The notes under the pieces: generated by a model
What the model was told of the DNA's origin: nothing
Database searches by the model: none
Seen by the model: the letters and a program-made list of their open reading frames with translations, nothing else
Source: Flagellimonas eckloniae
GTDB taxonomy: Bacteria; Bacteroidota; Bacteroidia; Flavobacteriales; Flavobacteriaceae
Direction: 5' to 3'
Length of the DNA stretch: 64,000 nucleotides
Assembly (NCBI RefSeq): GCF_001413955.1
Contig: NZ_LCTZ01000002.1
Span: 1,178,001 to 1,242,000 of the forward strand
Shown: piece by piece, positions 49,801 to 57,500 of the stretch
Layout: each line of letters starts with the position of its first letter
How positions within the stretch are numbered: position 1 is the stretch's first letter
Program-made: the position numbers and the translations under genes

Positions 49801-50899
49801 GCCCCGTGACCACGGAGTTGGTGGCCTCAAAATGATACACCCCAGCATCCGTTGCTGTTGCATTAGAAATCACATAGTCCTTACTGGTTGCACCGGAAAT
49901 GGCTACTCCGTCCTTATACCATTGGTAGCTATTGTTGGTACTGGTAAGGGCTGTGCTGGTCAGTGTAATGCTGCCATTTTCTGCTACCGAAAGCGTTTCT
50001 TCTTGGTCTACCTTGGCTTGGGGTGAATAGTTGTAAATAGATAAATTGGAAAAATAGGTTGGATGTTCGGCTTCAAAATTGGAAAAGAGAAAGGCATTGA
50101 TGTCTATTTCTAATCTATTTAGGGAACTGCCTGTGAAATTAGGAACATTGCCACTAAGCAAGTTATTTCCCAATATCAGAAACGTTAAATTATTCAATTG
50201 GGAAAGCCCTGAAGGAATGGTTCCTGAAAGTTGGTTTCCTGATAATCGAAGTAAAAAAAGATTTGATAGTTGGGATAGTTCTGTTGGGATGGTTCCGGTA
50301 AGTTGGTTGTTGGCCAAATCCAAATTTGCAAGGTTGGATAATTGGCCCAAAGCGGTAGGGATTCCACCGGAAAACATATTGTCATATAGATAAAGGTTTA
50401 CCAATCCAGTCAGTAATGACAGGTTTGAGGGGATTGCCCCTGTGAAACTATTGTCCCATAATGATAACAAGTCCAAATTGGTGAGTTGTCCAATTTCCGT
50501 GGGTAAACTACCGGATAATTGATTGCGGCTGAAGGTCAATTTTTCCAGATTTGTGAGCAAACCAATTGAGGTTGGGATTGTCCCTGACAATTGATTATCA
50601 TCAAAATCTATTCTGGTCAGCCCACTAAGGTCATCAATACTTTGTGGGATTGTCCCGGATAAAAGGTTGGAACTTAAATCCAGTTCAGTAACAACATCAT
50701 TGACCACGGTCACCCCATACCAAGTACTTACTACTGAAGAGGTGTTCCAATTGGTATTATTGGCCCAGCTAGCACCATTGGTGCTGTTATAAAGGTCTAT
50801 AAGTGCCTGGCGTTCCGCTGATGACACATCTTGGGCATGGGTCACATTGAGGACCATATGAGCTGCAAGGCCTATGAGTAGAAATTTTAATTTTCCCAT
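43796..50899 (-). CDS. Giant LRR-Ig-RHS repeat protein with RHS core domain and variable C-terminal tip
   Basis: The protein is 2367 residues from ATG 50899, which begins a good signal peptide (GKLKFLLIGLAAHMVLNVTHAQ without its Met); the longer frame to 51079 overlaps the upstream gene. Three modules follow, each a plant-type 24-residue LRR array (NQLSGTIP-like units; about 28-300, 381-565, 669-1005) and an Ig-like domain. A DUF6443-like start near 1100 (SRSYDLTGNQ), YD repeats and the RHS-associated core (LTDHLGNVRAVF to NPISRIDPDGG, ending about 2133) come next. The last 234 residues are a hydrophobic, Gly-rich tip with no motif I recognise. No T9SS C-terminal domain is visible. Confidence 0.93.
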   Translation of the reverse strand: MGKLKFLLIGLAAHMVLNVTHAQDVSSAERQALIDLYNSTNGASWANNTNWNTSSVVSTWYGVTVVNDVVTELDLSSNLLSGTIPQSIDDLSGLTRIDFDDNQLSGTIPTSIGLLTNLEKLTFSRNQLSGSLPTEIGQLTNLDLLSLWDNSFTGAIPSNLSLLTGLVNLYLYDNMFSGGIPTALGQLSNLANLDLANNQLTGTIPTELSQLSNLFLLRLSGNQLSGTIPSGLSQLNNLTFLILGNNLLSGNVPNFTGSSLNRLEIDINAFLFSNFEAEHPTYFSNLSIYNYSPQAKVDQEETLSVAENGSITLTSTALTSTNNSYQWYKDGVAISGATSKDYVISNATATDAGVYHFEATNSVVTGLTLTRNDITLSVTAPTCGVSAAEKQALLDLYNSTNGANWTNTWDIVNDEPCDWYGVTVENGNVTMLSLNNNQLDGIIGATIGNLTNLTHLLMSSNNLSGEIPEEVGNLSNLTFLTFSANNLIGPIPKELGNLANLASLTLTRNSLSGEVPVELTNLSSLVSLYLDENKLTGNFAMNLVNTPGIITVNIQDNEFIFSNLEDSFNTLISIPTFIYGPQAKVDEEETMTVVENGSITLTSNDLTSVNNSYQWYKDGVAIAGATSKDYVISNATATDAGVYYFRALNSVVTSASGLQLTRNNITLSVTAPTCGVSAAEKQALLDLYNSTNGANWTNTWDIVNDEPCDWYGVTVENGEVIRLYLLDNNLSGTLTTELGQLTNLRGLDLRNNQIAGSIPASLGNLTSLEFLILSRNNLSSNIPSSIGNLINLKTLALNENILTGSIPSTLGNFPSLSLLILNDNNLTGNIPSTLGNLSSLTGLSIDNNNLSGNIPAELGQLGNLTQLYLYNNQLTGAIPAELGQLGNLTQLHLYNNQLTGTIPIELGQLNNLERMKLNDNQFSGNIPAELGNLSNLIELGLDNNNLQGQIPSTLNQLSNLDILDLSNNQLSGPLPNFIGIVRLTLGICNNSLVFGDFENQHISYLGTIGSYSYSPQAEVNEEETHVVCVEESLVLTTDVTGSANHYQWFKDGTPIAGAPDSATYLIQNATLADAGIYHCEVTSDIVTGLTLTRRPIEVTVSTLLEDTHNTVTSRSYDLTGNQIAAGKQFYDGLGLLEQTQSWNIRTDETWASAVLRDAFDRSALQTLSSPITSGSQFNFKEDFVMQAVNVPYTLTDYQDPLNPSTVANLENTLGWYYSEDNTDNPYQDQTDYPFSRTVYSTLNPGGVLTAFGGNKIDQTGTEEWAKTYAFTMSSGGELAHSSAFNDIAYSSRRIIKTVNRDVHGIETVVFRDTDGRVLAAARSGNEENPAQLQYGVTLEVGSQGYVDIHIPQGCTGITLGGGGPLDGQSYQIYDLTSEEQVFGTSTLPAGFYRVAFTVKEPATPYTVSHQVNYYDYSLNEYDTANRLVASYQPLGNTKAEKPVTTYEYNTLGQLIKTTSPDEGTAWFEYREDGQIRFSQNSKQLEFGNDPYSPLANGWISYTDYDAQARPVESGEISASLYYVDADASSTDPYSQRGVIQTQYDFVDTSELSGILGLPVAYHSPAFLSGNVAKTSNDNSSTYYSYDIYGRVQWVAQNITGLGAKTIDYEYDPVSGLVTKVLYQKDQTDQFVHRYTYDAAYQLTLVETSPDNSTYEEHARYFYHEDGSLRRTELAEGVQGIDYVYNLAGQLKAINHPTLDPTNDPGGDTNDLFGMALDYHNNDYKRTNTPTPVTTNAGGTDQFNGNIKSTRWNNAYQPIIGGEHRYSYTYDKNYWMTGADFEASGTATGSPQANVTSTDVVASGEVLELKAGQSVTLLPGFEAQNGSEVSVFIDTGSTTIVYGANDYDVSNITYDANGNIQSLSRNKGSQTGTNAMDDLDYTYKSNPQDGPNQLLRVDDAVGDAPDADDIDDQDGDNYVYNAIGQLVRNNTEDIDYLYNASGLVTEVQQGGQPAVKFFYNDRNHRIKKETYTNGALQYSTYYVRDVAGQVLAIYNNTGGSMALAEQPIYGGGRIGVSYVSSSAVENRLYVYELTDHLGNVRAVFTKNGTTAQEEGFTDYYPFGMPMPGRSLLGAEGYRYAFQGQEKDPETGKEAFQLRLWDSRIGRWLTTDPFGQYNNPYLGMGNNPISRIDPDGGQDCNCKDNDPPGLLPFFNSLFNDLSNFLQGIDSKEGPDYSYLDQLNKQQDVLNALTSDLKRREEFLQKANGVALTVGTGGLGLATTSGTLSASLITRGGLSALAKRGLFSFSTKGFGQRVLFETGTELLANNFNPYEVNLIGIAASVPASNLGSEFIGSAYEYSINEGFDIFTYEAAAVNFTVGRANSSIHSNLQGTSSLLGNNGSIQVMRNSFILAGQTGTKLLGNEIIGN
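48201..48344. repeat. Near-identical 72-bp tandem repeat encoding LRR units
   Basis: Two consecutive 72-base units, starting at 48201 and 48273, differ at only a few positions and each encode one 24-residue leucine-rich repeat. They mark recent expansion inside the third LRR array. Confidence 0.8.
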
Positions 50900-50915
50900 T
50901 GGATTAGTTTTTTGG

Positions 50916-53900
50916 TTAATTGGTTTCGTCTGCACTGTATTTGTAGGTATAACTATATTCTTGGCCCTTTTTAAAGCCTCCACTTCCAGCTCCACTATAA
51001 TCCACAACTTCATTCCGGGTCTCTTGTAACCTGCCTGCCGTATCATACACGTATTCAATGCCCAAATTATTGGCTCCAAGCATGTGGCTTAGTTCGCCCA
51101 AGTCGTTGTACACATAGCAACTCATTGCGGATGCAACAGGATGCAGCCTAAAATCGTCGACATGGACTGCATTGCCCGATTGATTGGTCAGTTGCACGGC
51201 AGTGGCCATGGTGGCATCAAAATAAAAACTGAGTTGTGTCCATTGCCCGGCCCGCACCACCTCATTGGCCATATAATTGACCGAGGCACCACCAACCTGT
51301 AAGTTCAAGGCTGGAGGACTATCGGCAAGCACCCATACAGATGCCTTAAACCGTTCTTGCGTCTCAGGCACCAGATTGAGCACAAAACTATTTCCTCCAG
51401 AAGCTATATTTACAGAACTTGTCCCCGTGTGGGCTTGGGAATTGTCAACAGTCCCGGTGCCCAGGGTAACCCCTCCGCCCAAATCGGTTCCAATGCTTTC
51501 CTCTGCTCCAGAGAAGAAGAGTTCGTTATAAGCCGCATTCCCTGCTGCAACAAATCGGTGGCCGTCTGCCCCTGTTTTGCTGGAAACGTAGTTGCCATTA
51601 AGATCTCTACTTTCCAAAGGCATGGAATAGTGGTTATATCTTGTAGTTTCGGAAATATGTAACCATTCGGAGTTTGTCTGGGACTGCCCATATCCCCATT
51701 GAAAATCTGCGGTGGTTACCTCACGCCCGTAGGTACCATTGACGTCCACTGCACCACGCCATGCCCAGCTACCCAATTTACGCCAGATACCGTCATTCGT
51801 AGTTGTTGTTTCATCTTCATACATGGTCTCGTCATGCCATGTGCTGGTACTGGCCTGTGTTGTTTGCCATTGTCCATTTACCTGTACATCGGTCAGCATC
51901 ATGGCCTCCTGGGTAAGCATATTGGTATTATTAGGGTCCTCTGCCTTAGGCCCCATGGTTGGATAGACTTCATAGGCCGGAATACGCCGTTGCCGTTCAT
52001 AAGTGCCATCTGCCCGTAACGTTTCGGAATTGCGGTAGCTTCCTAAAATGGGGTCTACATCCGTGTAGGTGACCGTACTGGTATGCCCATTGGCAGTATT
52101 GCTTATCGAAACCTGAGCATTGTTGTACTCACTGCGTGTGGAAACACTCAATAAACGGTTTGTCAAACTAGCACCATTACCATCACTATCCGTCCTAAAT
52201 ACCGATTTTAGACTATTAAAGGACTCTTGCACGTGTCCTTGTCCTTGTGCCGTCAATTGGGTTCCGTTGGTATAGGTGTAGTCTACTGAGGATAAGATAT
52301 GCCCTAAAGCATTGTACTGTTTTATTCCTTTGTAGGAACCTAAAATACCCGTGTTTAGGTGTACCCCTATTTTTTTGGCTTGGGTAGTACCCTGTTCTTC
52401 GGCGGTGACCTCTGTCCAAAAAATAGGGTCTTCGGTAGGGCCACGCTCTTCGTTTTCCAACATCAGGTTCTCACTAAAGATGTTGAAAGCAGGTTTAAGG
52501 GTATGGAAATTATACTCGGTATAATCCAATATATTGTCGTTACCATCCTTGCGATATAGGGTTACATATTCATACTGCACCCCAGGGTTGGGCAACTCTG
52601 ATTGGTAGGGCACAAACTGTAGCCCATCTACTGGAGCAAAAGAGGTAATACCAGATGACCGACCTGCTTTTTCATGATCGGGCGGAAAAGTATAGTCATA
52701 TTCCAATACCCCCACAGAACCGGTATCCGTGGTAGTGGTTACCTTGGTAACCTTAAGGCCGCCACCTACTTCGTCTTCTGGGATTTTATTGGCAAGGAGT
52801 TTATAATTAATGGAATGCGCAGATTGTTGACTGCCAATATCTACACATTGCCCGCGGACACCTGCTTGAAATCTCGGTGATCCTTCCCCATCCTTTCTTC
52901 CATAATAATAAAGATTGGATAAGTTTGTGCTAATTGGTGAAGCATCAACATCTCCAAAATTTTGTATAAAATACCAGTTAGGGTTTACTGCGATTCCTAC
53001 AGATAAAACCATTGTGTTGTCAGTAAGTATATTTTCAACAACCATTGGTGTCATAATATCGTCAACGCAAGAGAAATTGCTAATATCTTCGGGCACATCA
53101 TTGATGTCTCCTGGTATATTAACCCAATTTTGTTCATCAGAGCCTATTAGTTTATCTCGTCTTTTGCACATCCAAAGATCTAAATACACTTGATCCCCGA
53201 TTTCAAAATATTTGTTGAAGTCAGTAACTAAGTCATTATCGATACCAGAAAGGTTTTGTACATATATCTTATAATCCCTATAACCGTTAAAAGTCCCGCC
53301 ACACCCCCATGTCTGATTGGGATCATAATAAACAGAGAATCTTAGGTTTTCTTCCCAATATCTTCTGGAAAACGCCTCTATCCAATAATCGTCCTCTTCG
53401 TATTCAATGTCAATGGAAGCTCCTGTGGGCATCTGTATGCTCTTTAGGCTCCAACGGTCCTCATCATCATGGATATAGCCCCAGTCATCCACAAGGTCCT
53501 TTCTTGCTGAATAATACGCCGCTCTATAAGTAGGTGTGTCATCTGCCGCATTGTAAAGGTCGTCCCCCATCAATAATTTCCTTAACTCCTCAAAAGAAAC
53601 GTTCTCCGCATCTCTATCGTAATAATCAAAGCGGTAGGGTGGCATATATTTCGTTCCCTGGCGTCCCCTAAACTCTACAGATTCCAACGTAAGTTTTCCC
53701 TTGTTCGGGTTCACTGGAGTAACCCATGAATTGGGGGAATTCTTAGCCAGGTCATAACTGTGGTTAAACCGTACCTCTTTTAAAATATCGTTCTGTATTC
53801 CAGATACAGCAACATCTTGTACATCTAAAATATTATCTTCCTGATGCAGCGTATAGGTATACCCATCGCCGTAGTGATTTCTGAAATCTTCGGATTGCCA

Positions 53901-56258
53901 ATTAATCAGCACCTGATCATTCTTTGTATAATCGCTAAAACCACTGCCCAATCCTGAACCCAAATCTGGAGTGAGGCCGTCAGCGTTTTCATTGCGGACC
54001 AATAAAATTTTATCCAAGCGCAGTGTATATTCTGTATCGTAGTTAACCCCTGTTTCCCTTACATCAACATCTATCCCCATGGATTGATTGAGCCAACCCT
54101 GAGTTCCTGAAGTACCTATCTCCTCGTTTCCACCATTTTCAAAATAAAAATCCATGGCCTTTCCAACAGCATCACTCCGTATATCCTTTACAAAGAAGGC
54201 TGTATGTTCACGGGAAACAATTTTATTCAGATAGTATAACTCCTTGCGCCCAAACGAGAAGTAACCGAAATCCTCCTCATCTATTTCTCGTCTGATATTC
54301 GTGGTATAGTTACGTGCCTCATCCTCATAGGGTTGTCGCCAAGTGTAGCCATCGGACCATTTGCCATGGTCCAACCGAACCCAATAGCCATAATCATTTG
54401 GTCCTACCTTTCCATCGTTATCCACATCCACATAATCTGGTCCGGTTACCGCTGTCAACAACCAATGGGTGGCATAACGGGTATATTGGCGACTTTCTGA
54501 GACATCTGAAGCATTGTGAGGATCTTGATTGGCCGTTTTTAATAATGTTCTCTTTACTTTTTCAAATTGATAGACTGGTAAGGTAAAGTGATAGGTCTTG
54601 CCATCTGGGGAAGTAATACGATAGGCACCAATACCGTTTGGATCTACATAATTACTATCGTGCCTAACCGAAAACGGTAGCGCCTCCGGTTCTGTAACTC
54701 CGTACTGCCCTGGATAAATCTGGTCAGCCAATTCTTGATTGGTGAATACCTCTACGTATGACGGAGTAGTTGCCCTTCTATCAGGATTGGTGAGAAAGGT
54801 TCCGGTATCAGCAGGGTTATCGACCATATCGAACAACTCATCGCCGCTCAATACCACGTTACTGGGGGTTATTTTCTCCGCATTGGAAAACGTCCCATCA
54901 AAATATAGCTGCATTTGACGATTGCCTGAGCCGAAATAGCGATTTGAGCTTAATCCCGTATTATGATAAAAGACATGTTTTTTGCTATTGGCAACCTCGG
55001 AATCATTACCATCATATCCCCTATTAAAAAGTGTTACATTGTCTAATAAACGTGGTCTGAGACGACCGCCAATACCATTGGCCTGCACATCAAACATATC
55101 ATAACCGGCAAAGGTGAAATTCAATTTTTCGCGGTCTGCTAGATAGTCCGTTATAAATTCCTCTTCCTGTTGCGGTAGCTCTTGCTCATATACATCCATA
55201 TACGCATAGCGGTTCTGGTAATCCAAGTAGTTGCCATCTGGAAAGTTGAGGGGATTCACGCTTGCAGCCTCTGCTGAATACAATGATCCATATGCCGTAT
55301 CCTTATATCCCTTACGCAAAGTGTAAGTTACTTTACGTTTTCCGAATTTTATATAAATAGGGAGGACAATTAGAGGAATTCGTGCCCCAAGGCTTTTTGT
55401 TGAAATATCATAATCCCCAGATGAAAAACTGCCCATAGATAGGCCTCCACCACCAAAACCTCCTCTTCCATTTTGATATTCCTTTCCACCGCCAGCACCA
55501 ATTGAAAACATTCCCTTGGTATTATACCCAATACCCATAGTTGACATACCCGTTTTGGAATTGCCATCCGAAACAGAAGCACCAACCCCAGCAATTACCC
55601 CTCCACTTGAGGAATAGCCCACATTAGCCCCAATGTTTACAGAGGAGCCTTTTATTTGTACTCCTGCATAGGCTCCAATATAGTATTGTCCAGCAGTATT
55701 GGCACTAGCATTAATCCCCAAACCTGTTTGTGTTTGATCCAAATTAAATGTGCTCCCTAATCCAATACCAGCTTCTACCATACCCACAAGCCCCTGGTTA
55801 CCGCCCCATGAGATCCCTACCCCTGCATAGCCCAATTCCGGTATTGAAGCACCCACTCCAAGTTCATAGGTTGTCTCGGCATTTTGATATGAGATAAAGT
55901 TAATGGAGGTACCGGCCTTCCAATCATCTGGCACGGCAATTTGTTGCCTGTTAATGGCCCCAGTATTCAAATACCATCCTAAGCCTGCCCATGAGGCATC
56001 CAACGTTGCAGGCACCCCTGCGTGGTACGCCATAGATATAGGAAAACCATCCACTTCCATCAAGGGAAGGGTATAGGCTAGATTCCCCGTATTCAAATTT
56101 ACCATATCGGTGGCATCAATGGGTTCAAAACCTGCGACATCAGGTGAGTTTGGCCCATTATTAGATGCAAATAGAAGATTTACAGGTAAAAGACCTGTTA
56201 AAAAATTTAGTGTTAAAAACACCGCCATGACCTTATGTGAAAACTTGGTTTTCTCCAT
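50916..56258 (-). CDS. Large secreted RHS/YD-repeat protein without core domain
   Basis: The protein is about 1780 residues. I prefer ATG 56258 because it gives a compact signal peptide; an in-frame ATG 12 codons earlier at 56294 is possible. After the signal comes a conserved start (FEPIDATDMVNLNTGNLAYTLPLMEV), as in SpvB/RHS-like secreted proteins. A Gly/Ser-rich stretch (about 120-290), a long body with a calcium-loop-like DVDNDGKVGPND, a carbohydrate-binding-like beta sandwich (about 1600-1720) and terminal YD repeats (YVYDTAGRLQETRN) follow. It ends 16 bases before the LRR-RHS gene, and the pair may build one shell from two chains. It lacks the RHS-associated core. Confidence 0.9.
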   Translation of the reverse strand: MEKTKFSHKVMAVFLTLNFLTGLLPVNLLFASNNGPNSPDVAGFEPIDATDMVNLNTGNLAYTLPLMEVDGFPISMAYHAGVPATLDASWAGLGWYLNTGAINRQQIAVPDDWKAGTSINFISYQNAETTYELGVGASIPELGYAGVGISWGGNQGLVGMVEAGIGLGSTFNLDQTQTGLGINASANTAGQYYIGAYAGVQIKGSSVNIGANVGYSSSGGVIAGVGASVSDGNSKTGMSTMGIGYNTKGMFSIGAGGGKEYQNGRGGFGGGGLSMGSFSSGDYDISTKSLGARIPLIVLPIYIKFGKRKVTYTLRKGYKDTAYGSLYSAEAASVNPLNFPDGNYLDYQNRYAYMDVYEQELPQQEEEFITDYLADREKLNFTFAGYDMFDVQANGIGGRLRPRLLDNVTLFNRGYDGNDSEVANSKKHVFYHNTGLSSNRYFGSGNRQMQLYFDGTFSNAEKITPSNVVLSGDELFDMVDNPADTGTFLTNPDRRATTPSYVEVFTNQELADQIYPGQYGVTEPEALPFSVRHDSNYVDPNGIGAYRITSPDGKTYHFTLPVYQFEKVKRTLLKTANQDPHNASDVSESRQYTRYATHWLLTAVTGPDYVDVDNDGKVGPNDYGYWVRLDHGKWSDGYTWRQPYEDEARNYTTNIRREIDEEDFGYFSFGRKELYYLNKIVSREHTAFFVKDIRSDAVGKAMDFYFENGGNEEIGTSGTQGWLNQSMGIDVDVRETGVNYDTEYTLRLDKILLVRNENADGLTPDLGSGLGSGFSDYTKNDQVLINWQSEDFRNHYGDGYTYTLHQEDNILDVQDVAVSGIQNDILKEVRFNHSYDLAKNSPNSWVTPVNPNKGKLTLESVEFRGRQGTKYMPPYRFDYYDRDAENVSFEELRKLLMGDDLYNAADDTPTYRAAYYSARKDLVDDWGYIHDDEDRWSLKSIQMPTGASIDIEYEEDDYWIEAFSRRYWEENLRFSVYYDPNQTWGCGGTFNGYRDYKIYVQNLSGIDNDLVTDFNKYFEIGDQVYLDLWMCKRRDKLIGSDEQNWVNIPGDINDVPEDISNFSCVDDIMTPMVVENILTDNTMVLSVGIAVNPNWYFIQNFGDVDASPISTNLSNLYYYGRKDGEGSPRFQAGVRGQCVDIGSQQSAHSINYKLLANKIPEDEVGGGLKVTKVTTTTDTGSVGVLEYDYTFPPDHEKAGRSSGITSFAPVDGLQFVPYQSELPNPGVQYEYVTLYRKDGNDNILDYTEYNFHTLKPAFNIFSENLMLENEERGPTEDPIFWTEVTAEEQGTTQAKKIGVHLNTGILGSYKGIKQYNALGHILSSVDYTYTNGTQLTAQGQGHVQESFNSLKSVFRTDSDGNGASLTNRLLSVSTRSEYNNAQVSISNTANGHTSTVTYTDVDPILGSYRNSETLRADGTYERQRRIPAYEVYPTMGPKAEDPNNTNMLTQEAMMLTDVQVNGQWQTTQASTSTWHDETMYEDETTTTNDGIWRKLGSWAWRGAVDVNGTYGREVTTADFQWGYGQSQTNSEWLHISETTRYNHYSMPLESRDLNGNYVSSKTGADGHRFVAAGNAAYNELFFSGAEESIGTDLGGGVTLGTGTVDNSQAHTGTSSVNIASGGNSFVLNLVPETQERFKASVWVLADSPPALNLQVGGASVNYMANEVVRAGQWTQLSFYFDATMATAVQLTNQSGNAVHVDDFRLHPVASAMSCYVYNDLGELSHMLGANNLGIEYVYDTAGRLQETRNEVVDYSGAGSGGFKKGQEYSYTYKYSADETN

Positions 56259-56296
56259 ACTAGTTTTTTTATGGTTAGAGGATATTGTATTCATAG

Positions 56297-56959
56297 TTAA
56301 AGGATTTCATCAAAATTTAGTTGTGGCTCTATGAGGAATGGTTTTGTATGTATCTTAAATCCTACCTCACCAGTGGCAAAACCAAAATCCTGCACACTGA
56401 AAAAAAAGTAGTCCTGTTCCAATAGTTTTTTTTCTTTTGGATATACCAACAGCATATTGGTGCTTTTGTCCGTTCCATACATTCTGGGATATACATAATC
56501 TATCATGGGTATGGTATCTCTCTTTTGACTGATTAGATGTACTTTATCTCCCATCCCAAATACCAGCTGGTTGACCATGACCCCAAACTCATTCCTATTC
56601 CTCGCCGTGGCATTCAACAATTCCTGATTATTGGCACTCATACTCAAATTAAAGTAGAGGTAGTTACTGTACTCTTTTCGTAGGCTATCCACTTTTTCGT
56701 TGGAAAAACCTTCGGTGAGTTCCTGTTTCACCAACAAGTCGGTAGGCCTATAAGTAAGAGCGTAAGAAATATTTCCAATGACCTTTTCATGGTGATACCC
56801 ATTTGCCTCCGTTTTAAGATAGGCGAACAGCTCTTTTTCTGAGTCGAAGGTTTTGGGTTTGCACGATACCCCCAATACCAATACAAACACAGGGGAGAGT
56901 ATTTGCATTCGTAGCTTGGGCAGCCAAGAAAGTCCCCTTCTATTGAGTTTACTTGCCAT
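56297..56959 (-). CDS. Hypothetical lipoprotein upstream of the RHS genes
   Basis: This 220-residue protein has an N-terminal basic region, a hydrophobic core and a cysteine (LGVSCKP) suggesting lipid attachment, although the lipobox is atypical. A shorter start at 56908 removes the basic region, so I keep 56959, which overlaps the OmpH-like gene by 11 bases. No domain is recognised. The position between a chaperone-like gene and the RHS pair suggests a role in export or surface retention of RHS proteins. Confidence 0.78.
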   Translation of the reverse strand: MASKLNRRGLSWLPKLRMQILSPVFVLVLGVSCKPKTFDSEKELFAYLKTEANGYHHEKVIGNISYALTYRPTDLLVKQELTEGFSNEKVDSLRKEYSNYLYFNLSMSANNQELLNATARNRNEFGVMVNQLVFGMGDKVHLISQKRDTIPMIDYVYPRMYGTDKSTNMLLVYPKEKKLLEQDYFFFSVQDFGFATGEVGFKIHTKPFLIEPQLNFDEIL

Positions 56960-57482
56960 TATAATCTGTATTTAGCCCTTCTAAAATGGTTTCGGTTAAA
57001 TCTGAAGCATCTACAGCATACATGATGTTACCATTGCCTCCCGCTCCAAAAATTATTGGGTAGCCATTTTCCTTTCCATATTCCTTTACATAGGCATTGA
57101 TATCATTTATGACCGTCTGGGTCATTTTTTGATCTTCTTCCTGTATCTGCTTCTGTATGGCCTGTTGGTAATTGTTGATTTGTTGTTGTTTGCCCTGCAG
57201 CAATTCTTGTTTGAGCTCCAACTCTTTTTTGGTCATTGAGCTTCGTTCTTTTTCATAGTCCTTCAGTTCATTTTGCCAATTCACCATAAGGCTGTCCACA
57301 TTTGCCTTTAGCGTAGCTGTTTTTTTGTTAAAGGCTTCCCGCTCTTTTGCTGTGCGGTCATATCCTTCAACCAACTTGTTGATATCCACATAAACCAAAT
57401 CTGATTTGGATTGTGAAATAAAAAAAGTAGCAATGCTGGCTAGTAAGGCAATTATTGAAATGGGCAATGCGAGTTTGTTCAT
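56949..57482 (-). CDS. OmpH/Skp-family periplasmic chaperone-like protein
   Basis: This 177-residue protein has an N-terminal anchor or signal and then the Skp pattern: VYVDINKLVEGYDRTAKERE, long Lys/Glu/Gln-rich helices (about 45-125) forming tentacle-like coiled coils, and a C-terminal strand region NGYPIIFGAGGNGNIMY. Skp/OmpH chaperones hold unfolded outer-membrane or secreted proteins in the periplasm. A dedicated copy beside giant RHS and adhesin genes suggests it chaperones those substrates. Confidence 0.88.
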   Translation of the reverse strand: MNKLALPISIIALLASIATFFISQSKSDLVYVDINKLVEGYDRTAKEREAFNKKTATLKANVDSLMVNWQNELKDYEKERSSMTKKELELKQELLQGKQQQINNYQQAIQKQIQEEDQKMTQTVINDINAYVKEYGKENGYPIIFGAGGNGNIMYAVDASDLTETILEGLNTDYNGK

Positions 57483-57500
57483 AGGTGTAGTTCTTGGTTT

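Noticed and set aside
48201..50700. Regularly spaced repeats that might suggest a CRISPR array
   Set aside because: The spacing is 72 bases without unique spacers and the repeats are in frame, encoding 24-residue LRR units.
43796..50899. The RHS protein as a type IX secretion substrate
   Set aside because: The C-terminus lacks the conserved type IX sorting domain; it ends in a unique hydrophobic tip.
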